From positions 1 to 64,000 of the IMG/VR virus record IMGVR_UViG_3300036770_004511: a stretch of DNA of 64,000 bases. One strand, given 5' to 3'. A program made the translations under genes and the position numbers. Shown here piece by piece: positions 36,479-46,616 of the stretch. Every line of letters starts with the position of its first letter. Positions within the stretch are counted from its first letter, which is position 1. The notes below the pieces were generated by a model that had not been told where the DNA came from, ran no database searches, and saw only the letters and a program-made list of their open reading frames with translations. Source of the DNA: a virus.

Positions 36479-39400
36479 TTATCCTCCTCTAATCAACCAG
36501 CCCACTGGCCACTTCATTCTTCGAGCGATTACATACTTATCAGGTCCCGAATTATGGTAGACTAAGTTTGTGGGCTGACCAGTGCTGGTTATAAATCCAC
36601 TGGGATGGTTGTAGAAAGTACGCCGATAACCTGGGTCAGCAGGAATAACTTCATGATATGATTTTTCTGTGCCGCGACCACGTTCAAAGAAATCTGGCAA
36701 GGTCACTGCTACATTAGGAGCCAATGGCCCATAGTAATACATCTTGGGTCGGCTTGGTACTGCAAAAATGTGTGTATTAAAGAATATGCGCGAGTTATAG
36801 TAGTTAGTACCTGGTATCTGGTAAGCCATTGCACTAACATAATTACCAGCCTGTGCCACTGCTGATTGAAACTCACGGAATCCACCGCGACTGGCCCTAT
36901 AGGTTTGATCAAATAGAATGAACTGTGGTTCGCTACCAGTTTCAGCTACAGCAGTAACGGTCACTGCTAGACGTTCTTCTGTACCAGGATATAAACTGGT
37001 AAAGTATGGATATCCTACATTAATCTCTATGTTGCCTGTGCGATTTAATACAATAGTTTCAACAATAGCTGCTGTGTTTGCTGCATGATAAGTAGGATGT
37101 TGAACAAATACAGGACAATCACCATCAGGTGTTCCAAAGCTAGCAAAGTCTACTTTTCTTACTATAAACCCATTGGGCACATCTAAGTAAAGTCGATTAT
37201 TCAAACTGGCTTGACCGCATACCACAGTGTTAGCAATGTGCCCATCCCAATCTTTCTTAGCAATAAATTCTAAGATACGTGTTTCACGCACACCATAATA
37301 TTCGCTGTCATCTAGTACAAACAAAGGCTCTTGATCTAGTTCTGGGTCATTACGCCCGATTATAGAGTCTGGGCTATAGTTTATTGCTGGTAAACTAAAC
37401 CTTATGTTAAAATCAAGATAACTACGTAGTGCTGTTAATTTGAAATCAGGATACCTTACTTGATACAGTAAAGGATCTAATCCAAATTCCATTATGTTAT
37501 CTTGTACAAGATCTGGACCTAATATCAATTCTGGACTACCTGACTTGTCTACAAACAACGGTTCCAGTGTTCCTTCTGGTCCTCGGTCAGTTCTAATAAT
37601 TTCCGGAACAAGCACCCCATCTATACCACCAGGCAATCCAGTGAATATCCACTGTTGCTCGAAACCAGACACTTGTGTAAACTGCGTGATCTCTGCGTTC
37701 ATACCAAATCCTGGTATTGCACTCATTGATGTTATTTGTGCTGTGCTTTCGAAGCCCGGGATCAACGAAGGTCTATATATTTCTGCATCGGCTTCAAGAC
37801 CTGGAACTGTACCAGGTAGGTACTTGTCAAAATTACTTTGAAGTGTTATACTATCAATAAGTTCAATCTTTTCCCATGGGTTACGCCAATAAAAATCCTG
37901 CATGCCAGCATAGGCGAAATCAAAACTCAATCTGATATTTTCTGATATGGGATCAAAATCATATTGACTTTGCATGGGTATGCCTGAGGCCACTGGTGCA
38001 AACTCAAAACCAATGTCAAATTCTATCCCTGGGTCCCATGGCGCCAATTCCATAATAGGATCTACTAGAGTTTGATGCACACTGGTATATTCAGCTTCAG
38101 TATTAACATAGATCAAGTTTTCTAATCCACCTGTATTGCCCACAATAGGTATTTCTAGACTAGGCATAAGATTAGCTAAGAATACGTTGCTGACTATCAA
38201 GAATCCATTGGCTGTTTGTTCTAAATTACCTAGATAATTGTTACTAACGATCTCAGTATAGCTAATAACGTTACCGTTATAATCTAATAAAAATTCTTGT
38301 GCAGCTACGGTAAGATTTGGGGTATAACTATCGTAAAATAAATTTTGAATCGGCTCACGATCTGACGTAGTGCCTGTATTAAACAAAGTCATAGGCAATT
38401 CAGCTGCACCATTGGATTGGGTGTAGAATATGTTAGCCATGAACTGCTGACGAAATTGTCCTCCGTCCATCCCAAATGTAGCAGAGTACCCTACTGCGCC
38501 ATTGTAGGTTATTAGCTCACCGAAATTGGTCTGTGACCAATTTCCTTGGGTCCCGGTTACAAATAACGTCTCAGGATCAAAAACATCAGACTCAGCATCG
38601 GTTAACACTGGAGTAGTCGATATCAAAGTACGTGCATTAGGTTCAAGATAATTCTGTGTGCCTGATTGCACGACATCAAAATCATCATTGTCGTGAGTAT
38701 TATACGATCCAGAATAGGTTGTGGTATTTTTACTAAATCTAATAAAAATGTCACCTGCTAATTTAGCATACTCATTGGTAATAGCCTGCAGCTTAGGAGC
38801 CGGAGACTGTCCAGTAACCGGAGCAGTATAGGTTAAAGTAGGCCCGGCCAGACCATTGCTTATATTATCTATTTCAAAATACGTAGGAGGTTGGAACCCT
38901 TCGGTCGGAGCTGTATAACGTATCTCTGTGGCACTAAAAGTTTTATTACTCACTGCACCGGCCTCAAAATACGTAGCAGGTTGATATCCTTGTGTTGGAG
39001 CAGAATAACTAACTTGAGTAGGACCACGAGACTGTCCGCTTACTGTACCAGTTTCAAAGTAATTCGGCGGCTGAAACTTTTGTGACGGGGCTGAAAATTC
39101 CATCTGTGTGGGTACATGAGATTGTCCACTGACTACCCCGGTTTCAAAGTAATTTGGTGGTTGGAATTTCTGCGACGGTGCTGCAAATTCCATCTGTGTA
39201 GGCACATGAGATTGACTGCTTACTGTACCAGTTTCAAAATAAGCAGGTGGATAAAACTTTTCGCTGGGCGCATCGAAGTACAGCATGGTAGGTATAACTG
39301 ACTGCTCAGGGCTGGTTACTGCTCCGTTAAACTGTGTTACTTGTTCAACAAACTCAGCAGTTTTAACATTGCCTAAGAACTGTGTGCCTTGACCTATAAA

Positions 39401-42400
39401 TCCCTGTTCGGGTGCACCTACTTTAACTATGTTACCTTTTTTATATTCGGCTATTGGTGCTGCTATTTCGGCGCGAACTGGCCCAGCTTCAAATTGTCTT
39501 GATACTTCAAATTCTACAAGGTCGTCTCTGTTATAATAACGTTTTTCTAGCGTAAATGTAGTCTCAGATCTTGATTCAATAAATCCAGGCTCAATGCTGC
39601 TGGTAGGTACAATTTGTTGTTCTAGTCTTTCTAGATCCACAACGTCTAGTTCATAGTTATTGTCGCCACCAGTAAGTATACCTTGATTGCTAACGATTTG
39701 ATTATTGATCTGCCAAGTAGCAATAGGTAAGCGTATGTTACTACCATCCACGTCTGACTGCAATTGATATACAGTAACAGCAGATTCATAATAGTTGCCC
39801 ACATACCATTGTAATTCCACATTACTACCAGTGGTAACATTGGTAACGTACTCACCATAGCTACGACCATTTACGTTGAAATTAACTCCAGGATTATCAA
39901 CTACTAATCGTCCCCCAGCGACCGGTCCTGCGGTTAATGTAGCGTTGCCTGTAAAATAAGCTGGTTCGCCATCGTAGTGTAGTTCAGTTTCAAGATATCC
40001 TGCTTTTCTAGGCACATAGGTAAGATATCTTGTATAAGGATTTTCTAATGTAGCATAGCTAACATTAGCAAACCAAGGACCCGGAGGTGCAGTTCGAAAT
40101 ATCATACGATAAGTCTTGGGGCCTGTAATTACTATTTCTCTACGATCAAACAGTCTCAAACTAGTTATAACGTTTTCTACTGTTACAACATCTCCAATGA
40201 TAAAATCAACAAAAGTTCCTTTTGTTAATGATATTGTATTCCCAGACCGGGTTCTAGTAAAACTTACAATCAACCCAGTATCGTCAAAACTAGCTGTATA
40301 ATAATAAGGAATGTAGTATGTACCACTAGCGTCAATGGTAACGTTAGCTGTGTACACAGTATCTTGTGGCAGGTTTTCATATAAAATATCAACTATCACA
40401 TAGTTTATTCGCTGCGACTCGGGCACAGCAGGTAAAGCAAATTGATAATCGCCTAGGCTAAGAATAGGTGCAATAGAGCGTTGTGATCTACTAAATGGTA
40501 CAGTAACCGACACAAAACTAGTAGGTGTAATTAGTGCAGCGTTACCGGTTATGTTTCCTACAAAACCGGAATACGGAGCTCCGTTTACTGTAAGATATCC
40601 ATAATTTAATCCTAGTACCACATTTGATTGAGTAGGAATAGTTTGATCTATACTAAACTCGTATCTAGCTTCGGTACTAGTCAAAGCAGGAACCATTACA
40701 ACATCAGGATGTCTTGGCAAATATCCTAAGCTGCGTTCGTGAAAACATCCTGCACCCATATAGATCCAGTCACCGCCTACTCCATAGCTACCAAACAAAT
40801 AACTCATACCGGCAGTGGCAACTACGTTAGCTGATATAGTGTTATTGCCTACCGCTACACCAACAGGTTTAGTACTGGTATAATCTAGTGTATCATAGAA
40901 TAATTCGATGTATTGAAATCCACGACCGCTGTAGAATCCTGCTTCATAGGTCATAGCAGGATGTAGTTGATATTTTTTGAAAAGTATGGGTGTATTTTCA
41001 GTCAGGCTAACTGCATTACTAATTCCAAAAAAGTTGCCTTCAAATACACTAGATGCTATCACTGTGGCAGTCAATGGTCTGTCAAGATATACACGTTGGC
41101 GTATAGCATACAGATATGTCCCAAACATAAGATTAGCTGCATCTGACGAAAATTCTACTTCAGTGCGAACCGCAGTGTAAGTGGTACCTGATGCAATAGT
41201 AGGAGATCCGGTCATTGACAATATTAGGGTATATTCGGTAACTGACGAGGTACTAGAACTTGCAGCAATTACACTATTGCCTTCATCGATTATATTAAAT
41301 TGAACTGTGGTACTGGTAGTATGGATATCACTGATATTACCAAAAGTAACCGACACTGTTTCTGTGCCTTCTACCACTGCATCTGCATTAGGACGCAGTA
41401 TCAATGATGCTGCATTACTATTGACTATCACAGTGCCCGACATAGCAGGACTGGTTAGGAAATCATCTGATGTAGCACCAGCTATACTATACTCTAACTC
41501 ATACCCGTTGGCAATGTTAGTTGTGGTAACTGAAATAGTAACTGTATTAGCCGTAAGATTATTACCTTCAGTGGCTACACTTCTATCCACTGAAGCTGTT
41601 ATTGTTTTAACAATAACCTGTTTACCGATCAATCTAGCATCAGCAGGTAGTCCGGTCCCGGTTAGTCTTTGACCTGAATATAATTTGTCGTAGTCGTTGA
41701 CCGACACTAAAGTTTGTTTGCTTGCGCTATAGTGTTTAATCACTGTAACAGTTTCAGTGAATCTATTGACACTGACTATGTCTGATCGCAATACAGCGTA
41801 GCCCGGAGACATAACACCACCATTTTGCCATAAAGAATGAGAACCGATTTGAAAAGTAGAATCAATTGTGGGGTCAATATGTAGATCAACAACTAGTATA
41901 TTGCCTAAGGTAGCCAGCGTCCTATAGTCGTAATTAGAACCAAGGAATTCATTAAGTTCTTCAGAACTGATTCTACCTTGAAATATGCCTCCTATGTGTA
42001 CATTTGCATATTTTTTAATTAGGTATCTGCCTATTCCAAACCAACTTGAGTACCATGCCATGGTTACTAAACTATTGGTGCCAGGTTCTAATGTGCGAAT
42101 AACAGGAGTTTGATAATATGCATCTCTATATGTCACAGTGGTAGTGTTAGTAATTCCTGTACCACTGACATAGTCGCCGACATTGGCTTTTGACAAATCA
42201 GCTACAGGTATTTCATTGTGGCTCACTGTATTGGTCCAGACTGGCAAAGTATTACCAAAAGGATACGAGTCCATACTAGTACCTACCCAACGCACACGCA
42301 GCCCATCAAATTGCTTGAAATTTTGATATTGATAATATACACCAGGTTGTTCGCCGCTGGTTAGTGCGCCTGGTATTATATTAGTAGGATTACGATTATC

Positions 42401-44272
42401 GATGGGTAATCCTTGATATAAATTACCATGTATAGCATATACCGCAGGGAACGCAAAGGCAGCTAAATTAGCAGCAGGATCTGTTGAAATATTACTGTCA
42501 AATGTTATATATCCATTAGTACTAACATTAACATTAGCCATCACATAATCCCAAAGTCGGAAATTAAATCCCAAGGGAATATCTGTGGTCATACCATTAA
42601 CATGTGTACCTGTGGGTACTGTGTTTGTAAATGTAGTTGCACCAGATATTCTCAGGTCAGCAATGTTCCCGCTTTTATAATGGTCGGTGAGTTGGGCACT
42701 AGACACCGACCTTACTTCAAAATCAAAAGCATTTTCACCTAGCACAAACACAGTTTTAGCCCGGCCTTGTGCAGAGCTACGATAGCTTACACTAACGTAA
42801 TCACCTACACTAACAGGTTCATTTTCTATGCCATTGGTATATACAGTGGTATTATTAGGCGCCTTAGGCATGATATTTTGATCACCTAACATTTTAACTT
42901 CAACAGGATTAGATCCAATATGACTAACTGGTCCTAGTTTACTATCCATAGTAAACGGAATAACTTTTTCAATTCCAGTTAAATTTAATACAGTATAATT
43001 TTTTAAGTAGTGGCTGGCTAATATACTAGTTCCTACTACACTAACAATGGTTACCTTGTCTGCGAAACGATGAATGCCGTAGGTATCGTCGCCCTTGTAT
43101 TCTAATACGTCAATGGTATCGTGTCCGGTTACCCATAAACGATTTTCAAAATTCCTACAGTAAGCCGGTACAAATCCAGGTGTAGGCCAGACTGTATATG
43201 ATCCGGTGGAATCAGTAAAAATCAATAAACGTTGAGCATTTGATTCTGGTACTGCCACCCTATCATTATCGATTTTAGCAGGTGTACCCAATGCTGTTGA
43301 TGTGTACAATACTGTTTTTGTAGCACTATTAACAAAAATCGCTTTTTGTGATTTAGTGGTAACCACTGCACCATTTTGCCAACATGTTAATGTAACAATT
43401 TCTTCTCCGGGCACTGCAATTTGATTTTGTAGTTGAAAATTGCGATTTAACACATACACAGCGCCGGCACCAGCTAACCAAATTTGGTTGCTGGTTACAT
43501 CCAATGCTGTGACGATTGGGAATAAACTATTAAGGAATTTTTTTCTAGCCAAGTCCAGAAAAGAACCACCCACTGGTAAGTCTTGTTGAAATGGCAAATC
43601 GTCTAAGCTAAAAAATGGCAATGCCTTGGGCTTGAACTCATCGCTGGCATAATATCTACGGTCGAAACGTATCCTATAGACTTTGAAATCACTGCCTAGT
43701 ACTATAAGATCATGTGTGTAAGTACCCACTTGCTGATCGCTGATCGATTTGCGATATTCAATTGGGCTAGCAGGTAACTCTACTCTACTGATACATATCT
43801 GTTCTACACTATAAAAACTTACACTATAAGTAAGTGGATCTAGTACTACATGTAGTTCTTCAACATCAATTAAACCGTGGCCAAATCCTACTAGCCTTTG
43901 AGTATTACGTAGTGCGTTGGTACTAAATGTAATTTCTTGAGTAAAATTAATGTAGTTGTACCACTTGCGTTTAACATCGGCTTCTTTGAGTACCGGTGAA
44001 TAATTATTTTGATTAACTACAGCAAAATATTGTTCTATACCATCGATATAGTAAGAATGGAATCTATGAGCTAGGTACCCTGCAGGCGTAGTTAATCTTA
44101 CCTGCAAAGTATCGCCGGTCTTAACTAGCACCGGCTGACTAGTTACTTGTAGACCGTTGCGATATAAAGTCAGTAAAGGATCAACTACTACTAATTTGTG
44201 ATTATAAGTAGCTCGATATTCAGTACTAACATTAGTATTGGGAACGCATGAACTCAGACTCGAAAACATCAT
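36479..44272 (-). CDS. Giant virion adhesin with propeller-like, Calx-beta, tandem-repeat and SUEL-lectin-like regions
   Basis: The product is 2597 aa, the largest here. Residues about 240-470 contain WD-like blades (NQIWLAGAGAVYVLN, NRLWVTGHDTIDVLEY), resembling a beta propeller. Near 567-590 is a NVSTNGYITF strand as in nidogen-like domains. About 881-1017 hold a Calx-beta-like repeat. About 1657-1824 hold five 30-residue repeats and part of a sixth (PPNYFETG, SHVPTQMEF). About 2150-2200 hold 15-residue repeats (IPGFESTAQITSMSA). About 2331-2431 match a SUEL/galactose-lectin domain (KVDFASFGTPDGDCPVF). It ends GWLIRGG. No function for the rest is recognised; a long multi-domain baseplate or fibre adhesin is likely. 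Confidence 0.8.
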   Translation of the reverse strand: MMFSSLSSCVPNTNVSTEYRATYNHKLVVVDPLLTLYRNGLQVTSQPVLVKTGDTLQVRLTTPAGYLAHRFHSYYIDGIEQYFAVVNQNNYSPVLKEADVKRKWYNYINFTQEITFSTNALRNTQRLVGFGHGLIDVEELHVVLDPLTYSVSFYSVEQICISRVELPASPIEYRKSISDQQVGTYTHDLIVLGSDFKVYRIRFDRRYYASDEFKPKALPFFSLDDLPFQQDLPVGGSFLDLARKKFLNSLFPIVTALDVTSNQIWLAGAGAVYVLNRNFQLQNQIAVPGEEIVTLTCWQNGAVVTTKSQKAIFVNSATKTVLYTSTALGTPAKIDNDRVAVPESNAQRLLIFTDSTGSYTVWPTPGFVPAYCRNFENRLWVTGHDTIDVLEYKGDDTYGIHRFADKVTIVSVVGTSILASHYLKNYTVLNLTGIEKVIPFTMDSKLGPVSHIGSNPVEVKMLGDQNIMPKAPNNTTVYTNGIENEPVSVGDYVSVSYRSSAQGRAKTVFVLGENAFDFEVRSVSSAQLTDHYKSGNIADLRISGATTFTNTVPTGTHVNGMTTDIPLGFNFRLWDYVMANVNVSTNGYITFDSNISTDPAANLAAFAFPAVYAIHGNLYQGLPIDNRNPTNIIPGALTSGEQPGVYYQYQNFKQFDGLRVRWVGTSMDSYPFGNTLPVWTNTVSHNEIPVADLSKANVGDYVSGTGITNTTTVTYRDAYYQTPVIRTLEPGTNSLVTMAWYSSWFGIGRYLIKKYANVHIGGIFQGRISSEELNEFLGSNYDYRTLATLGNILVVDLHIDPTIDSTFQIGSHSLWQNGGVMSPGYAVLRSDIVSVNRFTETVTVIKHYSASKQTLVSVNDYDKLYSGQRLTGTGLPADARLIGKQVIVKTITASVDRSVATEGNNLTANTVTISVTTTNIANGYELEYSIAGATSDDFLTSPAMSGTVIVNSNAASLILRPNADAVVEGTETVSVTFGNISDIHTTSTTVQFNIIDEGNSVIAASSSTSSVTEYTLILSMTGSPTIASGTTYTAVRTEVEFSSDAANLMFGTYLYAIRQRVYLDRPLTATVIASSVFEGNFFGISNAVSLTENTPILFKKYQLHPAMTYEAGFYSGRGFQYIELFYDTLDYTSTKPVGVAVGNNTISANVVATAGMSYLFGSYGVGGDWIYMGAGCFHERSLGYLPRHPDVVMVPALTSTEARYEFSIDQTIPTQSNVVLGLNYGYLTVNGAPYSGFVGNITGNAALITPTSFVSVTVPFSRSQRSIAPILSLGDYQFALPAVPESQRINYVIVDILYENLPQDTVYTANVTIDASGTYYIPYYYTASFDDTGLIVSFTRTRSGNTISLTKGTFVDFIIGDVVTVENVITSLRLFDRREIVITGPKTYRMIFRTAPPGPWFANVSYATLENPYTRYLTYVPRKAGYLETELHYDGEPAYFTGNATLTAGPVAGGRLVVDNPGVNFNVNGRSYGEYVTNVTTGSNVELQWYVGNYYESAVTVYQLQSDVDGSNIRLPIATWQINNQIVSNQGILTGGDNNYELDVVDLERLEQQIVPTSSIEPGFIESRSETTFTLEKRYYNRDDLVEFEVSRQFEAGPVRAEIAAPIAEYKKGNIVKVGAPEQGFIGQGTQFLGNVKTAEFVEQVTQFNGAVTSPEQSVIPTMLYFDAPSEKFYPPAYFETGTVSSQSHVPTQMEFAAPSQKFQPPNYFETGVVSGQSHVPTQMEFSAPSQKFQPPNYFETGTVSGQSRGPTQVSYSAPTQGYQPATYFEAGAVSNKTFSATEIRYTAPTEGFQPPTYFEIDNISNGLAGPTLTYTAPVTGQSPAPKLQAITNEYAKLAGDIFIRFSKNTTTYSGSYNTHDNDDFDVVQSGTQNYLEPNARTLISTTPVLTDAESDVFDPETLFVTGTQGNWSQTNFGELITYNGAVGYSATFGMDGGQFRQQFMANIFYTQSNGAAELPMTLFNTGTTSDREPIQNLFYDSYTPNLTVAAQEFLLDYNGNVISYTEIVSNNYLGNLEQTANGFLIVSNVFLANLMPSLEIPIVGNTGGLENLIYVNTEAEYTSVHQTLVDPIMELAPWDPGIEFDIGFEFAPVASGIPMQSQYDFDPISENIRLSFDFAYAGMQDFYWRNPWEKIELIDSITLQSNFDKYLPGTVPGLEADAEIYRPSLIPGFESTAQITSMSAIPGFGMNAEITQFTQVSGFEQQWIFTGLPGGIDGVLVPEIIRTDRGPEGTLEPLFVDKSGSPELILGPDLVQDNIMEFGLDPLLYQVRYPDFKLTALRSYLDFNIRFSLPAINYSPDSIIGRNDPELDQEPLFVLDDSEYYGVRETRILEFIAKKDWDGHIANTVVCGQASLNNRLYLDVPNGFIVRKVDFASFGTPDGDCPVFVQHPTYHAANTAAIVETIVLNRTGNIEINVGYPYFTSLYPGTEERLAVTVTAVAETGSEPQFILFDQTYRASRGGFREFQSAVAQAGNYVSAMAYQIPGTNYYNSRIFFNTHIFAVPSRPKMYYYGPLAPNVAVTLPDFFERGRGTEKSYHEVIPADPGYRRTFYNHPSGFITSTGQPTNLVYHNSGPDKYVIARRMKWPVGWLIRGG
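38800..39305 (-). repeat. 90-bp tandem repeat, about 5.5 copies, in giant adhesin
   Basis: Encodes 30-residue units of the type SHVPTQMEFAAPSQKFQPPN continuing YFETGVVSGQ. Units 2 and 3 are nearly identical, while 1, 4 and 5 have diverged and 6 is partial, a pattern that points to recent duplication of the middle units. Confidence 0.85.
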
Positions 44273-44313
44273 GCGCCCCCATGTTTATAACCCTGTGCAA
44301 TGCTCACTCTCCA

Positions 44314-46605
44314 TTAAGGCGTTGGAGTTGGGGTTGGTGTCGGTACTGGGGTCGGAGGTGTCGGTATAGGTGGTGTCACGCTGGTGTCGGCGACATTAAC
44401 CGACGCTGCTGTAGCTACCACTGTTCCTACCTGTGAATCAGTTCTAATTTGTAGTATTAGAGTTTGTGTGCCTTCTGTTTCGCTGTCAATGTACGGCTGT
44501 AGTGCAATATAAGCAAATCCACTAGCATAACTACCTTGCACTGACACGTTTCCAAGATTTACATTTTCATTAAAGTCTCTGGCATTGGTTGTTCCAATGT
44601 TGTTCCAATACAAGGTTGTACCAACCGGAACATAGGTAGTCTTTAATGTGTAAACAATCAATCCACCTTCATTAACTGATGCAGGCGGAGCAGGATCAAA
44701 TATATATGTTGGTGTTAGGCTAGAATCAATTACGTTAACTGTAGCGGCAGTGGCTACAGATGGTCCGGCTACGGTCTTTGCTAGATTAACTATCAAAGTT
44801 TCTAGCGTTTCCGTAGTCGAATCTAGTCTAGGTGTAATTTGTAGAGTAGCATTACCATTGTTGTCTAATATCACCACACCGTTGTTAACACCACCTACTA
44901 GGTCAACAGCAGTTGTAGTCCCGGTATTGGTCCAGTAAACCGGTGTTCCACCAGGTACACTGACTGTGGTAATGGTGTATCCCACTGTGTTACCTTCGTG
45001 TACCATTGGTACATTTGGTGTGATGGTATAGCTAGGCGTGAAGCTGAGATCAGTTACTGTAACTGCTGAACTGGTAGCCACTACCGGAACAGCAACACCA
45101 GGTCTACGACGCAATTCTAATTGAATTGTTTCGGTACCAGTTTCTGTAGTTATATCATTTGCCAGCGTTCTAACAATACTAGCAGTATTACTAAACACTC
45201 TAATATATCCAGAGTTGCGATTATCTGTAAAATCTGCCGCAGTTGTTGTACCCACGTTGGTCCAGTAAATACCTGCACCATTGGCTACATTGGTTGTAGT
45301 AATATCGAAAGATACAGCATTACCTTCTGTTACCACACTGGTATTAGCGGTTACTGTTACACTATCTTGAATTTGTACGTGACTATCTTCGGTCGCTTCG
45401 TCGGCTGCTGTGAGCACCATAATACGCATACCTGTACCATACTGTCTTGTAGCATATGCTGCTGTGTAGGTACGAGGAGTGGATTCGCCGTATACTTTTA
45501 CATCAATTACACTACCACCGCCCACAACTTCTGCGCCTACTGTTCCAACCATGTCAAGCTCGTCGCTGTATCTAAAACGTGGGGTACTTAGGTTGTTAAT
45601 AAAACTAACCACATATTCACCACTTTCTGTGATACTATTTTGTGGGAATGGGTTTAACACAGCAGGACTGTCTGTGGTATTAACCGCTGCATATTTTTTA
45701 CGACTTGGACTAACCACATCCAATTCACGCACAATAAATTTGAAAAAGTTTTTGGGATTAGTAGTTCCGCCCACGCAAAAAACCGGACAACGACTACGCT
45801 CTAATTCAGGATCGTTATCTCCACGCAACGGACCACCACCACGTACATGACCTGTTAGGCGATCAACTGCACGTTGTACCACAAACCAACGAAATGGGCT
45901 TTTACCATAACCTTCATCACTTTCAACTCTCTGTGCTTCGGTGGCCGCTACTGTACCTGAGGTTTCCCAATTAGTTTGAGGAATTTCTTCTTGGCTGTCC
46001 TCCCAAACTCCTAAATATATACCACGGTTACTCATGCTTAACATGTAACTCATTGGATATGCACGATTAGCAGATTCTTCTTTGTTGTTTACTGCTCGAT
46101 CAATCCAGTTTAATTTACTGTTACGCTTGTCAGGACTACCAAATTGGCTAGTTGTGTCAGTTGAGTTCTCTTTCCATTTAGCCCACAGCTCACTAAGATT
46201 TCCCGGTGGTTCAATTTGTGCCACAAACTTTGCAGCGTCATCTGTGGCTGTATCAGACGGTTTTTCACGTCTGTCGTTTAGAAAAGCAATCGTGCCTGAA
46301 TCTGGCAATTGTAGACTGGTTCCTAGATGCACAGCCAATCTATCTTCATCAATCAAATTAAAACACACACGCCATGCACTGGTGATATTACTGTTACTGA
46401 CTTGGTACTCGGCCAATGGATCAATGTCTGATGTACCTTCGTAAATAAACTTTCCACTAGTTGATGAAGTCGTAGGAGCAGTGGAAGTTTTTAATTTGAA
46501 ATACTGTTTACCGTTAGGATGTACTTTGGTTAATTCGCCATGCAGATCCGTTAATAATTCTGCAATTTTAAGAAATCCTAATTTAGTTACTGATACAACA
46601 GCCAT
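44314..46605 (-). CDS. Virion structural protein with Calx-beta-like repeats and Pro-Thr tail
   Basis: The product is 763 aa, with AAAGGAT before the ATG. Residues about 1-400 align by eye with the C-terminal half of the product at 46617-48845: YPMSYMLSMSNRGIYLGVWE, FVVQRAVDRLTGHV, RCPVFCV, FKFIVRE, LSTPRFRYSDELDMVG, ESTPRTYTA and TGMRIMVL. Then three Calx-beta-like repeats follow (about 415-745: SVVTEGNAVSFDITTTNVAN; MVHEGNTVGYTIT; SVNEGGLIVYTLKTTYV), each with a WTN/WNN.GTT..DF segment. It ends [17 protein letters not shown], a spacer with no domain behind it. It is probably a baseplate-associated structural protein. Confidence 0.8.
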   Translation of the reverse strand: MAVVSVTKLGFLKIAELLTDLHGELTKVHPNGKQYFKLKTSTAPTTSSTSGKFIYEGTSDIDPLAEYQVSNSNITSAWRVCFNLIDEDRLAVHLGTSLQLPDSGTIAFLNDRREKPSDTATDDAAKFVAQIEPPGNLSELWAKWKENSTDTTSQFGSPDKRNSKLNWIDRAVNNKEESANRAYPMSYMLSMSNRGIYLGVWEDSQEEIPQTNWETSGTVAATEAQRVESDEGYGKSPFRWFVVQRAVDRLTGHVRGGGPLRGDNDPELERSRCPVFCVGGTTNPKNFFKFIVRELDVVSPSRKKYAAVNTTDSPAVLNPFPQNSITESGEYVVSFINNLSTPRFRYSDELDMVGTVGAEVVGGGSVIDVKVYGESTPRTYTAAYATRQYGTGMRIMVLTAADEATEDSHVQIQDSVTVTANTSVVTEGNAVSFDITTTNVANGAGIYWTNVGTTTAADFTDNRNSGYIRVFSNTASIVRTLANDITTETGTETIQLELRRRPGVAVPVVATSSAVTVTDLSFTPSYTITPNVPMVHEGNTVGYTITTVSVPGGTPVYWTNTGTTTAVDLVGGVNNGVVILDNNGNATLQITPRLDSTTETLETLIVNLAKTVAGPSVATAATVNVIDSSLTPTYIFDPAPPASVNEGGLIVYTLKTTYVPVGTTLYWNNIGTTNARDFNENVNLGNVSVQGSYASGFAYIALQPYIDSETEGTQTLILQIRTDSQVGTVVATAASVNVADTSVTPPIPTPPTPVPTPTPTPTP

Positions 46606-46616
46606 TTATCTATCCT

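Noticed and set aside
44273-44313. Readthrough or frameshift from the Calx-beta protein into the 2597-aa gene
   Set aside because: In-frame readthrough of the TAA gives only 14 residues before a TGA, and the two genes are in different frames with no slippery site seen.
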